Positions 1 through 10,301 of a stretch of DNA of 64,000 nt are shown here, piece by piece. Source of the DNA: Ignavibacteria bacterium. GTDB taxonomy: Bacteria > Bacteroidota > Ignavibacteria > Kapaibacteriales > UBA961. Both the position numbers and the translations under genes were made by a program. Each line of letters begins with the position of its first letter. Within the stretch, counting starts at the first letter, position 1. Location of the stretch: positions 1-64,000 of the forward strand of contig CANLII010000002.1 of assembly GCA_947491315.1 (NCBI GenBank), in the 5' to 3' direction. Under the pieces are notes generated by a model. That model was not told the origin of the DNA. It worked only from the letters and a program-made list of their open reading frames with translations, and ran no database searches.

Positions 1-174
1 CGAAATACATCATATCCAAAATACTCATTGAGTATCGATAAAGACATACTATGTAGATTTAATGCACTCACGGGGGATTATTCCAATTATACCTTACTTT
101 ACATAATGCAAATTATATTGCATATTTTATCATATATTTTTACATGGTATTTATCGCAATTTACTTGATTTATC

Positions 175-194
175 TTGCAGTATACATACTGTAA
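175..194. repeat. 8-bp inverted repeat in the 221-bp leading gap
   Basis: Arms at 175-182 and 187-194 pair over 8 bp with one G-T wobble around a TACA loop. The repeat lies 28 bp beyond the stop codon of the minus-strand lipoprotein gene. No T-tract follows on either strand, so it is not a convincing terminator and could be a protein-binding site. The rest of positions 1-221 is A+T-rich and holds no gene that I can see. Confidence 0.3.
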
Positions 195-221
195 CAACTA
201 CTGATTTCATGCAAATCGTAT

Positions 222-1271
222 TTAATCAACACCAATAACCACAGAGGGATTAATACCAACTGATATCTCTCGTTCAATCACAGTTGATTGATCATTCAGT
301 AATAATACTGATCCCGGTAATGTGTAGTTTCTAGCATTGCAAATATAGAGTCTGTTTTGAATGAACCCAATTCTATACCATTGATTTCGCGTATCATTCA
401 CAAATACTGTGTCAAGGACGCTTCCTGAATCATTGATACGGATAATTGATTTTCCGCAAAGTGCATAGAGATATTCTTGCTTTCTGACTTGCATGCCCAT
501 ATACTGACCGCGCAAATGGTATAATTCGGTGAATGCTTGATTCAAAACCACTAAACCACCTGTCGAATCAGGCATCGTTGTTAGATGAGCATATTGTATC
601 ATCCATCGTTTGGCAGATTGATCATAGGTTACACTCTGAGGATTGACACCGGTCTTTACCAAACGACTACTTTTAGTATTCACATCATAGATAGTAATTG
701 TGCCGGCATTCAATTCATCTTTGCGAAAAACTCCATAACCTGAATTGGCAATAACCAAATAACCTTCACCATAAGCAATACCATCGGGTGCACAAAGATT
801 TGTACCATTCAATGAATCCAAGCTCATTGCAACATGATTAAATATATATACCTTATCCGCATAAAGATCTGTTATTGCGATTAATGAATCATTGATACTA
901 CAGGCCTTCTTAAGAAAATGTCCCGGACTCTTTACCTGATACGATGAAACAATGTTTCCTTGATTAGAAATTTTGATGATTTCATTGCTTGTGGATACAA
1001 TGATGATATTCAAAGAATCAGAAATCTTGATGAGATCATTAGCCGTATCACCTAGCTTCCTTCCATTCTTACATGAAAACACATCAGCTGATTCACTCTT
1101 CCCTATTCCCCATAAACTTGCATTGTCAAACCCATATACACCTTCACAAAGAACTAGCAAATCTAACTGACGAGGAATATTTAATTCACAGTCAGCAGGC
1201 TGAACAATATCATTCGAACATGATGAAACTGTCAGAAGTAGGATTATGCAGATACTTAATAATTGTGTCAT
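222..1271 (-). CDS. Beta-propeller (YncE/DUF5074-like) lipoprotein
   Basis: The 349-residue protein begins with a hydrophobic signal ending in the lipobox VSSC, so the mature protein should be lipid-anchored from Cys18 outside the inner membrane. The rest shows repeated short beta-strand units (for example LLVLCEGVYGFDNASLW near the N-terminus and repeated I-y-d/N-s-G turns), which resemble the YncE/DUF5074 seven-bladed propellers of Bacteroidota. No catalytic motif is visible. It is the last gene on this strand after the complex III operon, but a hairpin terminator ends only three bases before its ATG, so expression may depend on read-through. The propeller assignment is by eye. The function is unknown. 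Confidence 0.7.
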   Translation of the reverse strand: MTQLLSICIILLLTVSSCSNDIVQPADCELNIPRQLDLLVLCEGVYGFDNASLWGIGKSESADVFSCKNGRKLGDTANDLIKISDSLNIIIVSTSNEIIKISNQGNIVSSYQVKSPGHFLKKACSINDSLIAITDLYADKVYIFNHVAMSLDSLNGTNLCAPDGIAYGEGYLVIANSGYGVFRKDELNAGTITIYDVNTKSSRLVKTGVNPQSVTYDQSAKRWMIQYAHLTTMPDSTGGLVVLNQAFTELYHLRGQYMGMQVRKQEYLYALCGKSIIRINDSGSVLDTVFVNDTRNQWYRIGFIQNRLYICNARNYTLPGSVLLLNDQSTVIEREISVGINPSVVIGVD

Positions 1272-1274
1272 AAG

Positions 1275-1305
1275 AAAAAAAAAGGTGCACCAAATGGTAC
1301 ACCTT
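1275..1305 (-). terminator. Rho-independent terminator of the respiratory operon
   Basis: On the minus strand, 11-base arms (1295-1305 and 1282-1292) pair with one mismatch around a very short loop and are followed by a run of at least eight T. It lies just after the actF stop at 1327. The T-run ends three bases before the ATG of the next gene on the same strand, so it could also act as an attenuator for that gene. Confidence 0.75.
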
Positions 1306-1326
1306 ACTTTGGAATATTATCTGATA

Positions 1327-2496
1327 TTAAGAATAGTACTCTACTGATTCGCGTATATATGGATCATTATGAGCAACCCCACTTACTGCATTCATGCGTT
1401 TGGCAGTAAAGAATAAGAGAATTCCCATAAATAGTAATACCATACCACCGGCTGCAATGAGTGCAAACACATCAAAATGAGGAATGCCATGATGTCTATA
1501 ACCGGGAATGATAATCCAAGAAAGATCAATAAAATGAGCGAATAATAAAATACATGCCGCTGCTTTCATTACTAATTGATTGCGTTTTACATCTTGACGA
1601 AGCAACAATGCAAAAGGAACGATGAAATGCAATACGAGCGATGACCATCCCATGATTTCCCAGCCATCTTTTGTTCTATCAATATAATAGAATGTTTCTT
1701 CCGGGAGATTACTATACCAAATCAAGAAGTACTGTGAGAAATGAATATAGGTCCAGAAAATCGTGAATGCAAACATCAATTTGCCAAGATCGTGCATATG
1801 CTCTTTATTGATGAAACCTTTGAGTTCACCTGTATTCATGACTGACATCACTAAAAGAGCAAGCACAGAAAGAGTTGCAACGAAGTTACCTGCAAAATAA
1901 TAGAGACCAAAAATGGTACTGAACCAATGCGGTTCCAGAGCCATCATCAAATCGAATGCAGCAAATGTGATTGTTAAAGCATATCCCAGAACAAAAAGAG
2001 CGCTTCTTTTATAATTTTTCACGGTTGGTGCATAATCAGACGCATCATCTTGTTTAATGGAATTACCAACAATATAACGATGCATCCAAAACCAGAACAA
2101 GCAGTATCCAATCACCCGTACAATGAAAAACGGTGTATTTGTATAGGGAGCTTTTGAGGGGATATCTTCAATGCCATGAAAAAAGGTATTTCTAAAGAGT
2201 AAGATTGGAAGTAAAATAACGATTGAGAACTGTGCGAACCATCCCATCATTTCAGGGATTCTACGCAATGATGCACTCCAACCAGCTCGCACGAGAAATT
2301 GCAAAGCAGAGAAAAACAGTGCTGTCACGCTGATCCCAACCACATACATTGCACCCACGAGATATGCAGGTATAATAGCTGATTGATTGAGAGCCATTCC
2401 TGCGATTGCCAGAATAACTCCGGTGCCGATACAAAACATTGCTGCTTTGTTCACATTACCTTGAAATGCACTACCACTAAGATTGACGGGGTTCAT
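1327..2496 (-). CDS. actF: Alternative complex III subunit ActF
   Basis: A 389-residue polytopic membrane protein with about ten hydrophobic segments. It resembles the second quinol-binding NrfD-like subunit of alternative complex III, which oxidises menaquinol and passes electrons to cytochrome c. Recognition rests on its place as the last act gene after actE and on family-like stretches such as WFWMHRYIVGNSIKQD and WTYIHFSQYFLIWYSNLPEE. It is shorter than ActC, as is usual. The start is the ATG at 2496, 40 bases after the actE stop. An operon terminator follows. Confidence 0.88.
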   Translation of the reverse strand: MNPVNLSGSAFQGNVNKAAMFCIGTGVILAIAGMALNQSAIIPAYLVGAMYVVGISVTALFFSALQFLVRAGWSASLRRIPEMMGWFAQFSIVILLPILLFRNTFFHGIEDIPSKAPYTNTPFFIVRVIGYCLFWFWMHRYIVGNSIKQDDASDYAPTVKNYKRSALFVLGYALTITFAAFDLMMALEPHWFSTIFGLYYFAGNFVATLSVLALLVMSVMNTGELKGFINKEHMHDLGKLMFAFTIFWTYIHFSQYFLIWYSNLPEETFYYIDRTKDGWEIMGWSSLVLHFIVPFALLLRQDVKRNQLVMKAAACILLFAHFIDLSWIIIPGYRHHGIPHFDVFALIAAGGMVLLFMGILLFFTAKRMNAVSGVAHNDPYIRESVEYYS

Positions 2497-2536
2497 AATT
2501 CCTCTATGGGCTTATATTCTTCTAAAGTTCAATTGA

Positions 2537-3151
2537 TTATTTCACACCGAGTTTTTGCATTTCTCGGACATAGTGAACAATGCTCCAACGATCATTTGGC
2601 TTAATCTTATCAGCATATCCATTCATGATATTCTGACCTGCCGATATGATATGGAACAGATGAGCATCCGTTTTTGCTTTCGTTACTTCATCGCGGAGAT
2701 TCGGTGGATTCTGGAAACCACGAGCCACAACTGTACCATTACCTTGGCCATCATAATTATGGCATGGAGTACAGAAGGCCTCATATCTATTCTTCCCTCT
2801 TGACAAAATGAATTGTCTCTTCTCGGAAGTGCTCAGTTCCAATGGATTGGCACCAATAAGAGAATCAGCTTTGTCAAAATCAGGCTTATCTAGTGGATAA
2901 GAAGAACCTTCGATCGGTACTGTATTCGGCAATGGCTCTCTGCCACTTTTACGATCTGTATAGAATGTAGAACCAACTTGTGGTTTTACTTTAAATTGAT
3001 CATCCATGTCATTGATGATCATGATTGGGGTATCTTCAGAGAACCACGTTATTGAACCACTCAGAACGCCAACTACGAAGCCTGCAGCAGCAAGTCCGAT
3101 GACAACCTTGAGATAGAATCCAAATCCGCGTGTATTTGTTTGTTGTTCCAT
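2537..3151 (-). CDS. actE: Alternative complex III monoheme cytochrome ActE
   Basis: The 204-residue protein has one N-terminal membrane segment (about residues 13-33) and a C-terminal cytochrome c domain with a single CTPCH heme site at 127-131. A methionine in NIMNGYA (about 176) is a plausible axial ligand. In the family, ActE passes electrons from the ActAB head towards cytochrome c or the oxidase. It lies 15 bp after actD on the transcript. There is no lipobox, so here it appears anchored by the uncleaved N-terminal helix. Confidence 0.9.
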   Translation of the reverse strand: MEQQTNTRGFGFYLKVVIGLAAAGFVVGVLSGSITWFSEDTPIMIINDMDDQFKVKPQVGSTFYTDRKSGREPLPNTVPIEGSSYPLDKPDFDKADSLIGANPLELSTSEKRQFILSRGKNRYEAFCTPCHNYDGQGNGTVVARGFQNPPNLRDEVTKAKTDAHLFHIISAGQNIMNGYADKIKPNDRWSIVHYVREMQKLGVK

Positions 3152-3166
3152 TGATTTTAGATCCTC

Positions 3167-3703
3167 TTAAGCTTCAATACGGCGAACATTGTCTGCGCCG
3201 ATTTCATTCATAAATCGTTCTGTGGTTTCAAGCGAAAAACGCTTATCGGAAGAAAAAATGCTGAGTACAAATGTATCATCAACAGCTCTTTGGAAACCTT
3301 CATCATCTTGAAGGTCAGAATGCCATTTTGGGAGTCCACAAAGGAACCATAATCCAAAAAAAGTTGCAAGTCCAGTGAGCAATACTGTCAATTCAAACAT
3401 CACAGGAATACTAAATTGAAAAGCAAACAATGGTTTACCACCAATATTCAATTTATAGTCAACCGAACCTGTCCACCAGATGAGGAAGATTGCATTGGAC
3501 AAACCAAATAATCCGCCACCAAATGAGATATATGGTAAAATGGTTCTTTTGATACCCATTGCTTTATCAAGTCCATGAACTGGATATGGAGTATAGATAT
3601 CAAAATCCGTATATCCACTTTGATGTACTTGTGCTGCAGCTTCCATGATCTTGTTTGGATCAGTAAAATTACCTAGAACTGCTACTGTTTTCTTATCACT
3701 CAT
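3167..3703 (-). CDS. actD: Alternative complex III subunit ActD (DUF3341)
   Basis: The 178-residue protein has a soluble N-terminal part that carries the DUF3341 hallmark of a YTPYPVHGLD-type stretch at 37-46. Two membrane helices follow at about 57-78 and 96-122, then a short cytoplasmic tail. In solved complexes ActD is a structural subunit without cofactors that packs against ActC. It lies between actC and actE, as in Rhodothermus and Flavobacterium. No cofactor-binding residues are seen. Confidence 0.9.
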   Translation of the reverse strand: MSDKKTVAVLGNFTDPNKIMEAAAQVHQSGYTDFDIYTPYPVHGLDKAMGIKRTILPYISFGGGLFGLSNAIFLIWWTGSVDYKLNIGGKPLFAFQFSIPVMFELTVLLTGLATFFGLWFLCGLPKWHSDLQDDEGFQRAVDDTFVLSIFSSDKRFSLETTERFMNEIGADNVRRIEA

Positions 3704-3735
3704 TGTATGATCTCTGACATTCTAATGGACGAAGA

Positions 3736-5190
3736 TTAATGATGCTCATCACCATGATGAGTTGGCTGGGATCCAGGCATAACACCTTTGATCTCTGAAA
3801 TTGCGATAACTGGCAAATACTTCGAAAAGAGAAGGAATAATGTGAGGAACAAACCGATCGTTCCAACGAAGATTTTAACTTCTACCATTGTCGGAGTATA
3901 ATAACTCCAGCTAGATGGTAAGAAGTCATGATGAAGAGAAGTAGAAATAATTGTGAATCGCTCAAACCACATGCCGATATTCACAAAGATTGAAATCACA
4001 AACATCAATGGAATACTTCTTCTTGCTTTCTTGAACCAGTAAACTTGTGGTGAAAGCACATTGCAAGAAACCATTGACCAATATGCCCACCAATATTCAC
4101 CAAATGCACGATTAATAAATACAGTTCTTTCATATTCATTACCGGAATACCAAGCAATGAAGAACTCCATTGAATATGCATAACCAACCATCATTCCCGT
4201 TGCAAGAATGATTTTGTTCATATTCTCGAGATGCTTGAGTGTAATGAATTCTTTCAATCCAAGGATTTCACGGGCAATAACAAGCAATGTCATAACCATT
4301 GCAAATCCAGAGAAAATCGCACCAGCAACAAAGTATGGAGGAAAAATCGTTGTATGCCATCCTGGAAGTACGGAAGTCGCAAAGTCCATCGAAACGATTG
4401 TATGTACTGAAATCACAAGCGGAGTTGAAAGTCCCGCAAGAATCATATATGCAATTTCATAATGATGCCAATTGCGCATTGAGCCTGTCCAGCCCAAACT
4501 GAAGAATGTGTACAAACTCTTTGTTATCTTCCCTTTTACAAAATTTCTCACTGTTGCAAAGTCAGGAACCAAACCCATGAACCAGAACAAGGCGGAAACT
4601 GTCAAATATGTTGACACCGCGAACACATCCCATACGAGTGGTGAACGGAAATTCACCCACATTTGCATTTGGTTTGGATATGGAGTTAGCCAGTATGCAA
4701 GCCAAGGACGACCTGTGTGAATGACCGGAAAAATACCGGCACATAATACTGCAAAAATTGTCATCGCTTCGGCGGAACGGTTGATGGCAGTACGCCATTT
4801 TTGACGGAACAGATACAAAATCGCCGAGATCAATGTACCGGCATGACCGATTCCGATCCAAAACACAAAGTTTGTAATGTCCCATGCCCAACCAATCGTA
4901 TTATTCGAACCCCAAACTCCAATCCCAGTGACGACTGTTTCACCAATTGCGCCAAAACCAGCTCCGGCAACTGATGCACAAATCAATACTGCAATCCAGT
5001 ATTTGAGATTAGTTTTTCCTTCAATAATGCCTGCAATCTTGGCAGTGACATCATGAAGTGACGGATTGCCAAGAACAAGCGGCTCACGCATTGGTTCTTC
5101 TACGGGATACGGATTGCCATGATATGCAGAGGCATCCAAATGATCCACTACATTTCTTGGTGCCGTCTTTGTGACAGTTTCAACCGACAT
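3736..5190 (-). CDS. actC: Alternative complex III quinol-binding subunit ActC (NrfD-like)
   Basis: The 484-residue polytopic protein of the NrfD/PsrC family has about ten membrane helices. It is the main menaquinol-oxidising membrane subunit of alternative complex III and passes electrons to the iron-sulfur domain of ActB. Family-like stretches include [20 protein letters not shown] and [20 protein letters not shown] histidine-rich tail (HHGDEHH) ends the protein. It is encoded between actB and actD with short gaps of 44 and 32 bp. Confidence 0.92.
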   Translation of the reverse strand: MSVETVTKTAPRNVVDHLDASAYHGNPYPVEEPMREPLVLGNPSLHDVTAKIAGIIEGKTNLKYWIAVLICASVAGAGFGAIGETVVTGIGVWGSNNTIGWAWDITNFVFWIGIGHAGTLISAILYLFRQKWRTAINRSAEAMTIFAVLCAGIFPVIHTGRPWLAYWLTPYPNQMQMWVNFRSPLVWDVFAVSTYLTVSALFWFMGLVPDFATVRNFVKGKITKSLYTFFSLGWTGSMRNWHHYEIAYMILAGLSTPLVISVHTIVSMDFATSVLPGWHTTIFPPYFVAGAIFSGFAMVMTLLVIAREILGLKEFITLKHLENMNKIILATGMMVGYAYSMEFFIAWYSGNEYERTVFINRAFGEYWWAYWSMVSCNVLSPQVYWFKKARRSIPLMFVISIFVNIGMWFERFTIISTSLHHDFLPSSWSYYTPTMVEVKIFVGTIGLFLTLFLLFSKYLPVIAISEIKGVMPGSQPTHHGDEHH

Positions 5191-5234
5191 ACTGATTTCC
5201 TGCGTATTGTATTCTTGTGTTATACTTTCGGTAA

Positions 5235-8200
5235 TTATACTTTCGGTAATTCATCTGTATTGCGAACTTTTACAAGGTAAGTAACTGAAGGACGCACATT
5301 GAGTTCGCTGAGCACTTTAAAAGCACCATTCTTTTCTTTATACTCTTGAGTATGATTACCTCTATTGATTGTTGCCGATTTCGCAACTGCACTCTTTGGA
5401 TCATTAACATTTCCGAAGAGTATTGCTCCGGCAGGACATGCTTGTTGGCATGCAGTAACAACATCACCATCTTGAACTCTTGAATCACCTTGATCTTTTG
5501 CATGCATCTTGGCTTCATTCAAACGTTGAACACAGAATGTACATTTTTCCATAACACCGCGCATACGAACGGTAACATCCGGATTGAATGCCATATCAAG
5601 AGGTGTCTTTTTATCCTTGTGCCAATTGAGGAAGTTGAAACGACGCACTTTGTATGGGCAATTGTTCATGCAATATCTTGTACCCACACAACGATTATAA
5701 GTCATCTCATTCAAACCTTCAGGGCTATGAGTGGTTGCAGCAACCGGACAAACATTTTCGCATGGTGCATTTTCGCAGTGCTGACAAAGCATCGGTTGGA
5801 ATACTGTAGTCACATTGCCTGATGCATCTTCGCGATAGTAACGATCAATTCTGATCCAGTGCATTTCACGGCTATTGGCAACATACTTTTTACCAACTGT
5901 AGGAATATTATTTTCAGCTTGACAAGCAACCACACATGCGGAACAACCGGTACATGCGCTAAGATCGATTGCCATTGCCCAACGATGACCGCTATAATGA
6001 AAACCATCAACAATACTTAGGGTATCTGAGATATGATGTGCATCATGACCATGCTCTTCATGTGAACCTCCCTTCGCTGCTGCAAGAGAAGCAAGGGTGA
6101 TATAACCTTCTTGAACACCTAGTATATCTTTTGTTCTCTCTTTCCAATCATTGTCGAATGGACTCGGCTTATCAAAACGCTCAATCGCATGATGACCCTG
6201 TGTAGTGGCAATTTGTTCTGTTCTGCCAACTTTCTCTGCCTTTGCAGAAACAAATAATCCACCATTTGCTGAAAGCAATGTATATGCATTTGCTCCTACA
6301 CCTTCAAGCACTTTACCACCTGCTGTTCTTCCATAACCCAATGCAATGGAAACAACATTATTGCTCATTCCTGGTTGAATGAACACCGGTAATTCAATAC
6401 TACCTTGTGTAGTTGAAAATCTGAGTACTTCACCTTGAACCGCATTCAATGATTCTGCAGTCTGTTTATTCATCATTGCAACATTTCCCCATGTTGCTTT
6501 CGTAATCGGATCAGGTAATTCTTGTAACCATGAATTATTTGCCTGACTTCCATCAAGTATTGCATATGATGGAGTGAGAACTACGGTCAAGCCACCAGAA
6601 ATGGTTGGACTTGCAGGCAATGATGAAAGACCACTTGCAATACCAGCTTCATATGAAGTGGTTCTTGCATGTACACCATCTCTCAATAATTGTTCCCAAA
6701 CTGACTTTGAAGCAAAATCAGATTGATTTTTTCTGATGAAATCATAGAAAGTTGGAGTATCAACAAAATTTGATGCACTAATGAAATTAGCGGTCAAAAT
6801 CAAGAAATCTTGAATACTCATTGATCCTTGATTGAGAGGCGAAATGATTGGTTGCTGAATGGAATATGTGCCATCAAAGTTAATGGCATCTCCCCATGCT
6901 TCAAGATAATGCGTTGTCGGTACAGATACGGTACAAAGTGTCTGCGATGTTTCATGTTCACTGAATGCAAGTGAAGCTGAAAATTCAACTTGTTCTGCAA
7001 GCAATTTCTTCAGTTCGGAGTCAGCGCAATATTCAGGATTGGTTTCTGCGTAAATAACTGTACCAACCTCTTTGTTTTTCAATGAAGTTCTCAATGCAGA
7101 CAAAGCAGAACTCACACCACCACTATTATACAATCTATGAGCAAGATTTAATGGTTTGCCTTCACCAACAGAACCGAGTGCTTGATTGATTAATTGGCCA
7201 TATGCAATTGCTTTTGCACTTAAATGATTGCCAACCATCACAAAACCAGTTTTGGATAACAATAATTTAGATGACACCTTCTTCACTGCATCATTTGCAA
7301 TACCGGCACTGATACCTGCTGGAAGTGACAATCCTTTTGCAAAATACACCTCAGATAGAAGTCCAGACAAAAACGACTCAAATTCGGAAGGTTGAATCGC
7401 AAATCGATGATCTGCATTCGCACCTGTCAAACTAAATCCAGCCTCAATGGAAATAAGGGCATTCATTGATGGAGATTCAGTCGTAGGCTTTCTATTGGAA
7501 GAGAATGATGCGGTATAATAGACAGTGTGTTTGTCTGTGCCGAGAAAATCATTGTCAACAGATACTATCACATCAGCTTTTGACAAATCAGGAATAATTT
7601 CTGCATTGATTCCAAACACTGCTGAATTTGCAATGGGTGCATTAGAAATAATGGAAGGCATCGTGACAATCGAAACACCAGGTATTACAGCTGTCAATTG
7701 ATTGCACAATGCAACATATCCTGGTGAACAATGTTCATCAATGATGATGACCGCTTTCTTCCCTGCCGATAGAGTCTTTTGGATTGCTTGTGCAATTGTA
7801 TTTGCTGCATTATTGATACTCGAATCACCACCATTGACTCTGGGGCGACGAATACGATCGGGATCATATAATGAAAGCAAAGTTCCTTGCATGAAAGCAG
7901 AGCTTTTCCCGAGAGATGCAGAATGTTTGGGGTTTCCATCAACTTTGATGGGTCTTCCCTCGCGCGCTTTAATGACAAGGCCAATTGCCGCATTCTTATG
8001 TTGATACACCGAAGTATAATAATTCGGTAAACCGGGGATCTGATATTCAGTGGGAGTTGTGGCGGCGACAAGTTTATGTTCAGGTCTGCGACAACTTGCG
8101 GCAGCCATGGCCATAGATGCCGATAACACAGTCATGAATGTGCGGCGATTAACTCCGGTATCGAACAATGTTGACCCTGAATCACCACTAAATTCCTGAC

Positions 8201-8273
8201 CATTCATATCTACTGTTGGATTGTCGATTTCGCCATAATGGCGAAAGTACTGTGAATCGTCTCGGTTTGGCAT
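5235..8273 (-). CDS. actB: Alternative complex III iron-sulfur subunit ActB
   Basis: A 1012-residue fusion of a molybdopterin-oxidoreductase-like domain (about 65-700) and a ferredoxin-like domain (about 765-955). Twin arginines at 43-44 sit in the unusual TAT-variant leader of this family and are followed by AAASC, so Cys61 may be lipidated (inference). Four Fe-S clusters are suggested by [35 protein letters not shown] and [13 protein letters not shown] motifs. In ActB proteins the first domain has lost its molybdenum cofactor. The protein sits in the periplasm and links the quinol-oxidising ActC to the ActA/ActE hemes. The length matches the family. Confidence 0.93.
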   Translation of the reverse strand: MPNRDDSQYFRHYGEIDNPTVDMNGQEFSGDSGSTLFDTGVNRRTFMTVLSASMAMAAASCRRPEHKLVAATTPTEYQIPGLPNYYTSVYQHKNAAIGLVIKAREGRPIKVDGNPKHSASLGKSSAFMQGTLLSLYDPDRIRRPRVNGGDSSINNAANTIAQAIQKTLSAGKKAVIIIDEHCSPGYVALCNQLTAVIPGVSIVTMPSIISNAPIANSAVFGINAEIIPDLSKADVIVSVDNDFLGTDKHTVYYTASFSSNRKPTTESPSMNALISIEAGFSLTGANADHRFAIQPSEFESFLSGLLSEVYFAKGLSLPAGISAGIANDAVKKVSSKLLLSKTGFVMVGNHLSAKAIAYGQLINQALGSVGEGKPLNLAHRLYNSGGVSSALSALRTSLKNKEVGTVIYAETNPEYCADSELKKLLAEQVEFSASLAFSEHETSQTLCTVSVPTTHYLEAWGDAINFDGTYSIQQPIISPLNQGSMSIQDFLILTANFISASNFVDTPTFYDFIRKNQSDFASKSVWEQLLRDGVHARTTSYEAGIASGLSSLPASPTISGGLTVVLTPSYAILDGSQANNSWLQELPDPITKATWGNVAMMNKQTAESLNAVQGEVLRFSTTQGSIELPVFIQPGMSNNVVSIALGYGRTAGGKVLEGVGANAYTLLSANGGLFVSAKAEKVGRTEQIATTQGHHAIERFDKPSPFDNDWKERTKDILGVQEGYITLASLAAAKGGSHEEHGHDAHHISDTLSIVDGFHYSGHRWAMAIDLSACTGCSACVVACQAENNIPTVGKKYVANSREMHWIRIDRYYREDASGNVTTVFQPMLCQHCENAPCENVCPVAATTHSPEGLNEMTYNRCVGTRYCMNNCPYKVRRFNFLNWHKDKKTPLDMAFNPDVTVRMRGVMEKCTFCVQRLNEAKMHAKDQGDSRVQDGDVVTACQQACPAGAILFGNVNDPKSAVAKSATINRGNHTQEYKEKNGAFKVLSELNVRPSVTYLVKVRNTDELPKV

Positions 8274-8314
8274 TGCTAATTGCTTCTATTATTGATTGTT
8301 TAATACTTGATTTA

Positions 8315-9136
8315 TCAATGGTGACATGAGGAACAATTCTCAGGTCCATATTGAGCATGTTTCGGAACAAGCATTCCTGCAACCTCGGGCTTTGGAAGTT
8401 TTGCAGTCTCTACCATACCATAGTGAGGACTTACAATATTTTTCATCTCAGCCAATGTTGCTTTTGCATTTGGATCATAAGAATTTGCCTTTACACCGAT
8501 AAACTTATCAATGGAAGATCTATTCTGATAATCATAACTATAGATTCCGGAGATAGGACGAGCAGGAACAATGAATTGCTCAGGATTTCTGTGGCAATCC
8601 AAACACCAACCCATTGAAAGGGGTTTGATTTGAGAAATAACTCCCATTGTCTCAACCGAACCATGACATGATTTACAGTCAATCTGAGCACGAATATGCC
8701 GGCTGTGATTGAAATGCACATAATCTGGTACTTTGTGAACTCTCACCCACTCAATCGGCTGATCCTTCTCATATGCAGTTCGAATGAGTTCCAAAGGGCC
8801 CGCATTACCACGCTCATTTTCTAATTGCATAGGTAGAACATGGCAATTCATACAAGTGCTAGTCGTAGGAACTGGAGAATGTGCTGATATCTCAGCTTGT
8901 GCATGACAATACATGCACTTAATACCCAATCCTTTCATCTGCACGCCATTGTGAGAGATGGCATCTTCACTAGCATGAAGCTTATGTGAAAATGGAATTG
9001 GTTGAACAGGACGATAACCGACATCGGTCACTTTATTGTTCTGTCCAAAAATCAGAATCAAAGCAAGCGTGAGGACAGTGCCAAGCCCTCCAAGTGCTAT
9101 ACCTTTTATTTTCTTGTCAGTAACTTTGTTGAACAT
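8315..9136 (-). CDS. actA: Alternative complex III pentaheme cytochrome ActA
   Basis: The 273-residue protein has one N-terminal membrane helix (about 12-31) and five heme-binding motifs: CMYCH 74-78, CMNCH 95-99, CKSCH 154-158, CLDCH 178-182 and CSSCH 268-272. The five-heme count equals that of characterised ActA proteins, which form the periplasmic electron wire of the complex with ActB. Several extra histidines (HKLH near 51-54 and HFNHSRH near 141-147) are candidate distal ligands. It is the first act gene on the transcript, 37 bp after the small CPxC gene. Confidence 0.93.
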   Translation of the reverse strand: MFNKVTDKKIKGIALGGLGTVLTLALILIFGQNNKVTDVGYRPVQPIPFSHKLHASEDAISHNGVQMKGLGIKCMYCHAQAEISAHSPVPTTSTCMNCHVLPMQLENERGNAGPLELIRTAYEKDQPIEWVRVHKVPDYVHFNHSRHIRAQIDCKSCHGSVETMGVISQIKPLSMGWCLDCHRNPEQFIVPARPISGIYSYDYQNRSSIDKFIGVKANSYDPNAKATLAEMKNIVSPHYGMVETAKLPKPEVAGMLVPKHAQYGPENCSSCHH

Positions 9137-9173
9137 TGAAAAAACTCACAAAGAGAGATATATTCACAAATCA

Positions 9174-9392
9174 TTATTTCGATTTTTTAGCCGAGTACAC
9201 AATGCGCATAGATATCAAGGCAACTGTTGCAATCGGGACGACGAGCATGAAAAGTACGCTCCAAGAATAACTTTCACCAACACTTGCACCTGCACTACCT
9301 GGTGTATATGCATCTTTACAATTAGGACAAGCTATTGCTTGTTGTATAATTGAAAAGCAAAGGAACAATATGAGAAATATTCTATGTTTCAT
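9174..9392 (-). CDS. 72-residue membrane protein with CPNC motif, unknown function
   Basis: This small protein has an N-terminal hydrophobic signal (about 1-21), a CPNCK motif at 22-26 directly after it, a Gly/Ser-rich stretch, and one membrane helix (about 44-64) with a basic C-terminal tail. Its ATG overlaps the stop of the SCO gene by four bases (ATGA), so it should be translationally coupled to copper-chaperone synthesis. The next gene is actA. From memory, small proteins of this pattern occur beside complex III/oxidase genes in related phyla, but I know of no assigned role. A metal- or thiol-related assembly factor or an accessory subunit is inference. Confidence 0.75.
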   Translation of the reverse strand: MKHRIFLILFLCFSIIQQAIACPNCKDAYTPGSAGASVGESYSWSVLFMLVVPIATVALISMRIVYSAKKSK

Positions 9393-9982
9393 TTCAATTT
9401 CCGCAATATGGATTCCAATGAATCAACATGCTTTGTATCCAAGGCATCAAAGTATCCTCGGATCTGAGATTTTGAATCAATAAGTATGATTCGTGCCGAA
9501 TGGTTTTCTGGATTCTCAGAATAACCCACCAATAATCCATTCATAAAATGTTTCAGTATTGAATCATTCTTCATTCGAAGAAATAACCATCGATTGTCTA
9601 AGAACTTCATTTCCTTTCGTCGTTTACTCAAAAACTCGGGTGTATCGGTTTCTGGATCAACTGTAACTGACAAAAAACGCAAAGAATCACTTTTATGATT
9701 GGCTATGATATTGCTTTTTACTGCATTCATCTTGGGGCAAATATCACCGCATGAAGCAAAAAAGAAACTCACCAGCCACATCTTACCTTGTAAATCCTTA
9801 GAAGTCAACTCAGTTTGTGTATCGGTAATACCTGAGAAATCAGGTGTTATACCATAAACTCTCAATTCACTAAGTGTCGACTGTATATCTTTTGGCTGCT
9901 CTTGCGAATCAACACATGCATTAAAAACACATGATATCATTATCAAAACCACAAATAATGGCTTTGAGTAATTCTTGAACAT
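9389..9982 (-). CDS. SCO1/SenC copper chaperone for cytochrome oxidase
   Basis: A 197-residue lipoprotein (lipobox FNAC, Cys23) with a thioredoxin-fold SCO domain. The copper-binding CGDIC motif is at 78-82 and the partner histidine is probably His161. SCO proteins deliver copper to the CuA site of oxidase subunit II or keep its cysteines reduced. It sits between oxidase subunit IV and the CPNC gene in the respiratory operon, one base from the subunit IV gene, which supports a dedicated role in maturing this aa3 oxidase. Confidence 0.92.
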   Translation of the reverse strand: MFKNYSKPLFVVLIMISCVFNACVDSQEQPKDIQSTLSELRVYGITPDFSGITDTQTELTSKDLQGKMWLVSFFFASCGDICPKMNAVKSNIIANHKSDSLRFLSVTVDPETDTPEFLSKRRKEMKFLDNRWLFLRMKNDSILKHFMNGLLVGYSENPENHSARIILIDSKSQIRGYFDALDTKHVDSLESILRKLK

Positions 9983-9983
9983 A

Positions 9984-10289
9984 TCAAGGTCCTAACACAT
10001 TGAGAGCGAATGTTAGAACAAAAAACAAGAAAATAGGAGCGAAAACAAATGCTCGGATAAACTTATTGTCAAACTGCAAATGCATGAATACATAGAAAAC
10101 CATAAAGGCTTTAACAATGGCTATCAAAAGACCAATCGCTATGTGTAATGTATTACCTGCCTCGCCCCAGCTCTTAGGTACCCAATCAAGAGCCGCAACC
10201 CAAGTAAGTACTGTCAAAGCAAACAAAGCGGTAGCAATTTTGATATAAGAATCAAACATTGTTTTAGAATCTGGATGATGTCCACTCAT
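9984..10289 (-). CDS. Cytochrome c oxidase subunit IV
   Basis: The 101-residue protein has three predicted membrane helices and the small-subunit pattern KAFMVFYVFMHLQFDNKFIR. It belongs to the prokaryotic subunit IV family (CoxD/CtaF type), which stabilises the core of heme-copper oxidases and carries no cofactor. It is encoded directly after subunit III, with a 12-bp gap, as in caa3/aa3 operons of this group. Confidence 0.88.
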   Translation of the reverse strand: MSGHHPDSKTMFDSYIKIATALFALTVLTWVAALDWVPKSWGEAGNTLHIAIGLLIAIVKAFMVFYVFMHLQFDNKFIRAFVFAPIFLFFVLTFALNVLGP

Positions 10290-10301
10290 AGTTCAGGCTC
10301 C

